Part shown: one piece after another, positions 60,349-64,000 of the stretch | How the letters are laid out: the number at the start of each line of letters is the position of its first letter | Position numbering within the stretch: position 1 is the stretch's first letter | Assembly (NCBI RefSeq): GCF_030813415.1 | Contig: NZ_JAUSUF010000014.1 | Span: 1-64,000, forward strand | Source: Eubacterium multiforme | GTDB taxonomy: Bacteria > Bacillota > Clostridia > Clostridiales > Clostridiaceae | Length of the DNA: 64,000 bases | Direction of reading: 5' to 3' | Notes under the pieces: generated by a model | Seen by the model: only the letters and a program-made list of their open reading frames with translations | Databases searched by the model: none | Told to the model about the DNA's origin: nothing | Translations under genes and position numbers: made by a program

Positions 60349-61728
60349 ATGGGGAATGTGGTTAAGGATTTAGGAGAGGGAAATGTAAAAAAACTATTAT
60401 TTAAATTAGCTTTTCCAGCAATTATGGCTCAGATTGTAAATGTTCTATACAATATTGTTGATAGAATATTTATTGGAAGAATTCCAAATGGGGAAATAGC
60501 TATGGCAGGAGTTGGAGTAGCTTTTCCAATTATAATGATTGTTTCAGCTTTTAGTGCATTAATAGGTGTTGGTGGTGCACCTCTTGCAGCTATAAAAATG
60601 GGAGAGTCAAATAATAAAGAAGCTGAAAAAATAATGGGTAACAGTTTTGGAGCTTTAATAATTATTGGAGTTTTAATGACTGTAGGATTTTTAATTTTTA
60701 AAGAACCTATGCTTTGGGCATTTGGAGCTAGCAGGGCTACAATAGGATATGCTAGTGAATATTTAGGATTTTACTTAATAGGAACGATATTTGTTCAAAT
60801 TGCTTTAGGAATGAATCCATTTATAAATACTCAAGGCTTTGCTAAGATTGGTATGGTAACAGTTATGGTGGGAGCAGTAATAAATATAATATTAGATCCA
60901 ATATTTATATTTGGTTTTAATATGGGAGTTAAAGGAGCAGCCCTTGCAACAGTTTTTGGTCAATTTATTTCTGCATTATGGGTTTTAAAATTTTTATTTG
61001 GAAAAACAAGTGTTTTAAAAATAAAAAAACAATATATAATGCCTAAATTAAAAATATTATTGCCAGTTATGGCACTTGGAGTATCTCCATTTATTATGCA
61101 GGCTACAGAAAGTTTAGTAATAATTATAATGAATAATCAGCTTTTAAAATTTGGTGGAGACCTTGCAATTGGAGCAATGACTATAATGAGTAGTATAATG
61201 CAAATAGTATTATTACCACTACTTGGACTTTCACAGGGAGCACAGCCTATTATGAGTTATAATTATGGAGCAGAAAAGTTAGATAGGGTTAAAAGTGCAT
61301 TTAAAATTTTAATAAAAAGTTGTTTATGTTATGTAGGTATTATGTGGATTTTACTTTTAACAGTACCTCAATTTTTTGTAATGATATTTAATAATAATGA
61401 AGATCTTATAAAGATAACATCATGGAGTATAAAAATATATTTTGCAGGAATTTTAATGTTTGGAATACAAGTGGCATGTCAGCAAACATTTTTAGCTCTT
61501 GGACAAGCAAAGATATCATTATTTTTAGCTCTTCTTAGAAAAATAATATTACTTATACCATTAGCACTTACATTACCAATGATTGTTCAAGATAAATTAA
61601 AGGGAGTACTACTTGCAGAGCCCTTTGCAGATGTTTTAGCAGCGACTATTACTGGAATATTTTTTATAAGATTTTATAAAAAAAGTTTATCAGTAAACAA
61701 TGAAAATAAAATTTTAGAAGAAAGTTAA
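60349..61728 (+). CDS. MATE family efflux transporter (MepA-like)
   Basis: This 459-residue, twelve-helix multidrug and toxin extrusion protein has two six-helix halves. The N-terminal P-A-I-M-A-Q-I-V-N-V-L-Y-N-I-V-D-R-I-F-I-G (about 24-44) and Q-G-A-Q-P-I-M-S-Y-N-Y-G-A (about 292-304) are diagnostic of the DinF/MepA-like branch. It exchanges Na+ or H+ for cationic drugs. It begins 20 bases after the aminotransferase, so it may be read from the same T-box transcript. No terminator separates the two. Confidence 0.92.
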   Translation: MGNVVKDLGEGNVKKLLFKLAFPAIMAQIVNVLYNIVDRIFIGRIPNGEIAMAGVGVAFPIIMIVSAFSALIGVGGAPLAAIKMGESNNKEAEKIMGNSFGALIIIGVLMTVGFLIFKEPMLWAFGASRATIGYASEYLGFYLIGTIFVQIALGMNPFINTQGFAKIGMVTVMVGAVINIILDPIFIFGFNMGVKGAALATVFGQFISALWVLKFLFGKTSVLKIKKQYIMPKLKILLPVMALGVSPFIMQATESLVIIIMNNQLLKFGGDLAIGAMTIMSSIMQIVLLPLLGLSQGAQPIMSYNYGAEKLDRVKSAFKILIKSCLCYVGIMWILLLTVPQFFVMIFNNNEDLIKITSWSIKIYFAGILMFGIQVACQQTFLALGQAKISLFLALLRKIILLIPLALTLPMIVQDKLKGVLLAEPFADVLAATITGIFFIRFYKKSLSVNNENKILEES

Positions 61729-61814
61729 TTAAATAAAAGTTTAAAACTCTTTTGTTATTGAAATTACTTTTTGTGGTAAAATATATTTACATAGAAGCAT
61801 AGGAGGAATTTTAA

Positions 61815-62525
61815 GTGAGAGAGTTAATAGATTTGCATACTCATACTATTTCAAGTGGGCATGCATATAGCACAGTAAAGGAAAATATAGATAGTGCAAG
61901 TTTAAAAAAATTAAAATATTTAGGTATTTCAGATCATGGACCAAAGATGCCAGGAAGTCCACATATATTTCATTTTCATAATTTAAAGGTTATACCAAAG
62001 GAAGTAAATGGAGTTAGGATATTAGTTGGTGCTGAGGTTAATATTTTAGATTTTCAAGGAAATTTAGATTTATCTGAATATGATTTAAATAAATTAGATT
62101 ATGCAATAGCAAGTCTTCATATTCCTTGTATAAATCCAGGTAATAGGGAAGAAAATACTATGGCTGTAATAAATGCAATGAATAATAATAAAGTTAAAAT
62201 AATAGGACATTTAGATGATGCAAGGTATCCTGTAAATTATGAAATGGTAGTTAAAAAAGCTAAAGAAAATGGGGTTTTATTAGAACTTAATAATTCATCA
62301 TTAAAGCCTAATGGAGCAAGAGTTGGTGCTTTAAAAAATGATATTGAAATGTTAAATGTATGTAGAAAAATGAAGGCAAAAATTATTTTTGGAAGTGATT
62401 CTCATATATGTTATGACATCGGAAAGTTTGATAACTGTATAAAGCTAGTAAAAGAATTAGATTTTCCAGAGGAATTAATAGTTAACTATAATGAAGAAGA
62501 TATAAAGAAAATATTTAATATATAG
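61815..62525 (+). CDS. PHP-domain phosphatase (YcdX-like)
   Basis: This 236-residue PHP hydrolase has a trinuclear metal site formed by D6-L-H8-T-H10, S-D-H-G (about 39-42), G-A-E-V-N (about 72-76), A-S-L-H (about 97-100), G-H-L-D (about 130-133), E-L-N-N-S and G-S-D-S-H at about 193-197. YcdX-type enzymes act as phosphoesterases, with the substrate unclear. GTG is the start codon, with a strong AGGAGG. It is followed by an unusually long bidirectional terminator. Confidence 0.9.
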   Translation: MRELIDLHTHTISSGHAYSTVKENIDSASLKKLKYLGISDHGPKMPGSPHIFHFHNLKVIPKEVNGVRILVGAEVNILDFQGNLDLSEYDLNKLDYAIASLHIPCINPGNREENTMAVINAMNNNKVKIIGHLDDARYPVNYEMVVKKAKENGVLLELNNSSLKPNGARVGALKNDIEMLNVCRKMKAKIIFGSDSHICYDIGKFDNCIKLVKELDFPEELIVNYNEEDIKKIFNI

Positions 62526-62526
62526 G

Positions 62527-62592
62527 CAAAATAATAGACTTTAATAAAGTTTTATAGCTTTAATAAAGTCTATTATTTTGTCTTTTTTTATT
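62527..62592. terminator. Bidirectional terminator
   Basis: A 23-bp stem (one mismatch) from CAAAATAATAGACTTTAATA to its complement is followed by TCTTTTTTT on the plus strand and A/T-rich DNA on the other. It separates the convergent PHP and AraC-type genes. Confidence 0.88.
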
Positions 62593-62616
62593 TATGTAGT
62601 TTCAATTAATTAAATT

Positions 62617-63357
62617 TTATATAATATGTAATGAGCTATTTCTATAATATATAGGAGTTATTGTAGTAAATTTTTTAAACATAGTACTATAATAGCTTTG
62701 ATTTGTATAGCCTACCATTAAAGCAATATCTAATATAGATAAATCTGTATTTAAAAGAAGTTCTTTACTTTTTTCAATCCGAAAATAATTTAAATAATTA
62801 GTAAATGTATAATTAGTTTCTTTCTTAAAGATATTACAAAAGTAACTTTTGTTTATATTAAAGTTATTACAAATAGAATCTATTGTTATTGGATTTTGAT
62901 AGTTTTCATTTATATAACTTAAAGATCTTCTTACATATGGGGAATAGGTTTTTTTAGTAGTTACTTTAATAGTTTCTTTAAATATCAAATTTAGTAATTC
63001 ATATATATATTTTATACAGGTTAAATTTTTAGTTGATATTTTACATTTACAATAATTTTCTTTAAATGTAAAGGGGCCTAATAAAAAACATATAGATTTA
63101 TCATTATGTTTAAAATAAGGTGTTACTACAAATTTTATTTCTTTAGGATAATCTAAAAAAGTAATATCATCAGCATTTTTTAAAGAATCAAAATTAAAAT
63201 TTTTTAATTTTTTTATCATATTAATTTCTTTAAGAATATCTTCTAATTCACCAGTATATCCACATTTGCAAAGAGTATTAAGATTTTCATCTAATACACA
63301 TATAGGTAAGTAACAGCAACTATAAAAATCATTTATTAGAGAATTTATAAAAACCAT
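62617..63357 (-). CDS. AraC-family transcriptional regulator
   Basis: This 246-residue protein has an N-terminal sensor-like domain (1-130) with several cysteines (C-C-Y-L-P-I-C, L-C-K-C-G-Y, Y-C-K-C-K), which could bind metal or sense redox, and a C-terminal pair of helix-turn-helices (about 145-245) with the AraC signature I-D-S-I-C-N-N-F-N-I-N-K-S-Y-F and I-L-D-I-A-L-M-V-G-Y-T-N-Q-S-Y-Y-S-T-M-F-K-K. The ATG at 63357 follows AAAGGAG; a TTG 15 bases earlier overlaps that site. It is divergent from the Fur-boxed haem gene and is a candidate regulator of it. Confidence 0.88.
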   Translation of the reverse strand: MVFINSLINDFYSCCYLPICVLDENLNTLCKCGYTGELEDILKEINMIKKLKNFNFDSLKNADDITFLDYPKEIKFVVTPYFKHNDKSICFLLGPFTFKENYCKCKISTKNLTCIKYIYELLNLIFKETIKVTTKKTYSPYVRRSLSYINENYQNPITIDSICNNFNINKSYFCNIFKKETNYTFTNYLNYFRIEKSKELLLNTDLSILDIALMVGYTNQSYYSTMFKKFTTITPIYYRNSSLHII

Positions 63358-63467
63358 AGAAACTCCTTTCAATAAAATTTTAAAATTTATTTAAAAAAAT
63401 AAAATATAGTTAAAAAAAACTATATATAGATAAAAACTAAAAATAAATAATGTGTTAACATAAAAAC

Positions 63468-63486
63468 ATAAATGATTATCATTATC
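63468..63486 (+). promoter_or_regulatory. Fur box
   Basis: ATAAATGATTATCATTATC matches the 19-base Fur consensus at 15 positions, with the right 13 bases nearly perfect. It lies 67 bases before the NEAT gene start, in the divergent promoter region, and predicts iron repression. Confidence 0.75.
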
Positions 63487-63552
63487 AAGAATATTATTGA
63501 CTATTATTCCTGATATGTCAAATAAGAAAAAACGATAGGGGGATTTATTTTT

Positions 63553-64000
63553 ATGATAAAAAGAAAAACAAGTATGTTAATTGCAGTTGCATTAGTTACA
63601 TCAGTATTTATAGGTGGCGGAACAGGAGTACGTGCATTTGCTTCAGAACTAAATCATAACAAGGAGATAGTGGAGCAACTTAAAGGTGGTATTTATGAAG
63701 TAGAGAATAAGACATCCTATATAACTCCAGGAAACGAAACTGGAGAAAGTATGGCTAGAAGAGCTTTAGAAAAAACTACAAAATTAACAATAAAAAATGG
63801 AAAAACATATATGAAATTAAATTTCAATAAAGCATTATATTCTTTTATGCAAAATATCAAGGTAAGCATTGATGGAAAAGATATAAAAATAAAAGAAAAT
63901 AAGGATGATAAAAGTATAGAGTTTGAAGTTCCATCACCAGAATCTAAAATTCATATAGGAATGTTTATAACTGCAATGGGAAGAGATGTTGAAATGTTTG
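63553..64000 (+). CDS. NEAT-domain haem-binding surface protein (partial, cut by window end)
   Basis: The first 149 residues of an exported protein are present. The signal peptide is about 1-30 (basic R-K-T, hydrophobic L-I-A-V-A-L-V-T-S-V-F-I, cleavage near A-F-A-S). Then comes a NEAT domain from about 38: L-K-G-G-I-Y-E-V-E-N-K-T-S-Y, E-S-M-A-R-R-A-L (lipped helix that covers haem), T-I-K-N-G-K-T-Y-M-K-L-N-F and I-E-F-E-V-P-S. NEAT proteins bind and relay haem from host haemoproteins in Isd/Cht-type systems. The Fur box upstream agrees. The C-terminus, further NEAT repeats and any sortase signal lie outside the window. Confidence 0.87.
   Translation, partial: MIKRKTSMLIAVALVTSVFIGGGTGVRAFASELNHNKEIVEQLKGGIYEVENKTSYITPGNETGESMARRALEKTTKLTIKNGKTYMKLNFNKALYSFMQNIKVSIDGKDIKIKENKDDKSIEFEVPSPESKIHIGMFITAMGRDVEMF

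Noticed and set aside
1..64000. CRISPR arrays, tRNA or rRNA genes, intact insertion sequences, prophage structural genes
   Set aside because: Looked for and not seen in this window.

Overview
The base composition is very AT-rich. Coding sequences are tightly packed, with AGGAGG-type ribosome binding sites and frequent strong rho-independent terminators. There are spore-coat genes (cotJABC), an archaeal-type AspRS controlled by a T-box, a SCIFF ranthipeptide locus and an iron-regulated NEAT-domain haem gene. Together these point to a chromosomal segment of a spore-forming gut Clostridium, most like C. perfringens or a close relative. No tRNA, rRNA, CRISPR array or intact transposase was seen.

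Layout: 1-95 looks like the right end (omegaRNA-like hairpins) of an IS200/IS605-type element. 208-4.0 kb holds a MazG-like hydrolase, a Dus tRNA-modification enzyme, a PD-(D/E)XK protein and greA (minus strand). 3.6-5.3 kb is an unusual T-box leader with two antiterminator/terminator modules in front of aspS2. 5.4-9.1 kb is an accessory-looking run of little-known genes: a J-domain protein overlapping an HNH-like protein, a RelE-like pair, a GNAT enzyme and hypotheticals. 9.3-16.8 kb is a sigma54-controlled PTS locus: a LevR/GfrR-type activator, a -24/-12 promoter embedded in a 12-bp inverted repeat, mannose-family EIIA/B/C/D and two SIS-domain deglycases. It resembles the Salmonella gfr system for Amadori products (glucoselysine/fructoselysine).

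16.9-24.8 kb holds an exonuclease-BRCT protein, an SDR resembling 7beta-hydroxysteroid dehydrogenase, a LytTR/AgrC-like two-component system with an intramembrane-protease-like protein and a lipoprotein, an L,D-transpeptidase and a flavoprotein. 25-38 kb is rich in membrane proteins: an AI-2E family protein, a heterodimeric ABC exporter, an MMPL protein, T-box-controlled brnQ, zupT and an MFS exporter. 39-48.7 kb holds cotJABC, a second L,D-transpeptidase, class II aldolase, a polysaccharide deacetylase, a TPR membrane protein, a DMT exporter, an NADH oxidase/CoA-disulfide reductase and an MBL hydrolase.

48.9-64 kb holds type 2 IPP isomerase, SCIFF with its radical SAM maturase and an M16 protease, an MFS exporter behind a 38-codon leader ORF and terminator, an Orn/Lys/Arg decarboxylase-like protein, a Cys-rich coiled-coil protein, an NSS transporter behind a complete ribosome-mediated attenuator, an alanine-type T-box in front of an Lrp-like regulator and aminotransferase, a MATE exporter, a PHP phosphatase, an AraC regulator, and a Fur-boxed NEAT gene cut by the window edge.

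The most distinctive theme is regulation at the RNA level. There are three T-boxes, one with a duplicated decision module. There are also two leader-peptide attenuator candidates. The one before the NSS transporter has a Phe/Tyr-rich 21-residue leader and five mutually exclusive RNA segments whose geometry fits classical trp/phe-type attenuation. Short genes below the usual length cut-off (SCIFF, three small minus-strand ORFs, two leader peptides) were added by reading the gaps.
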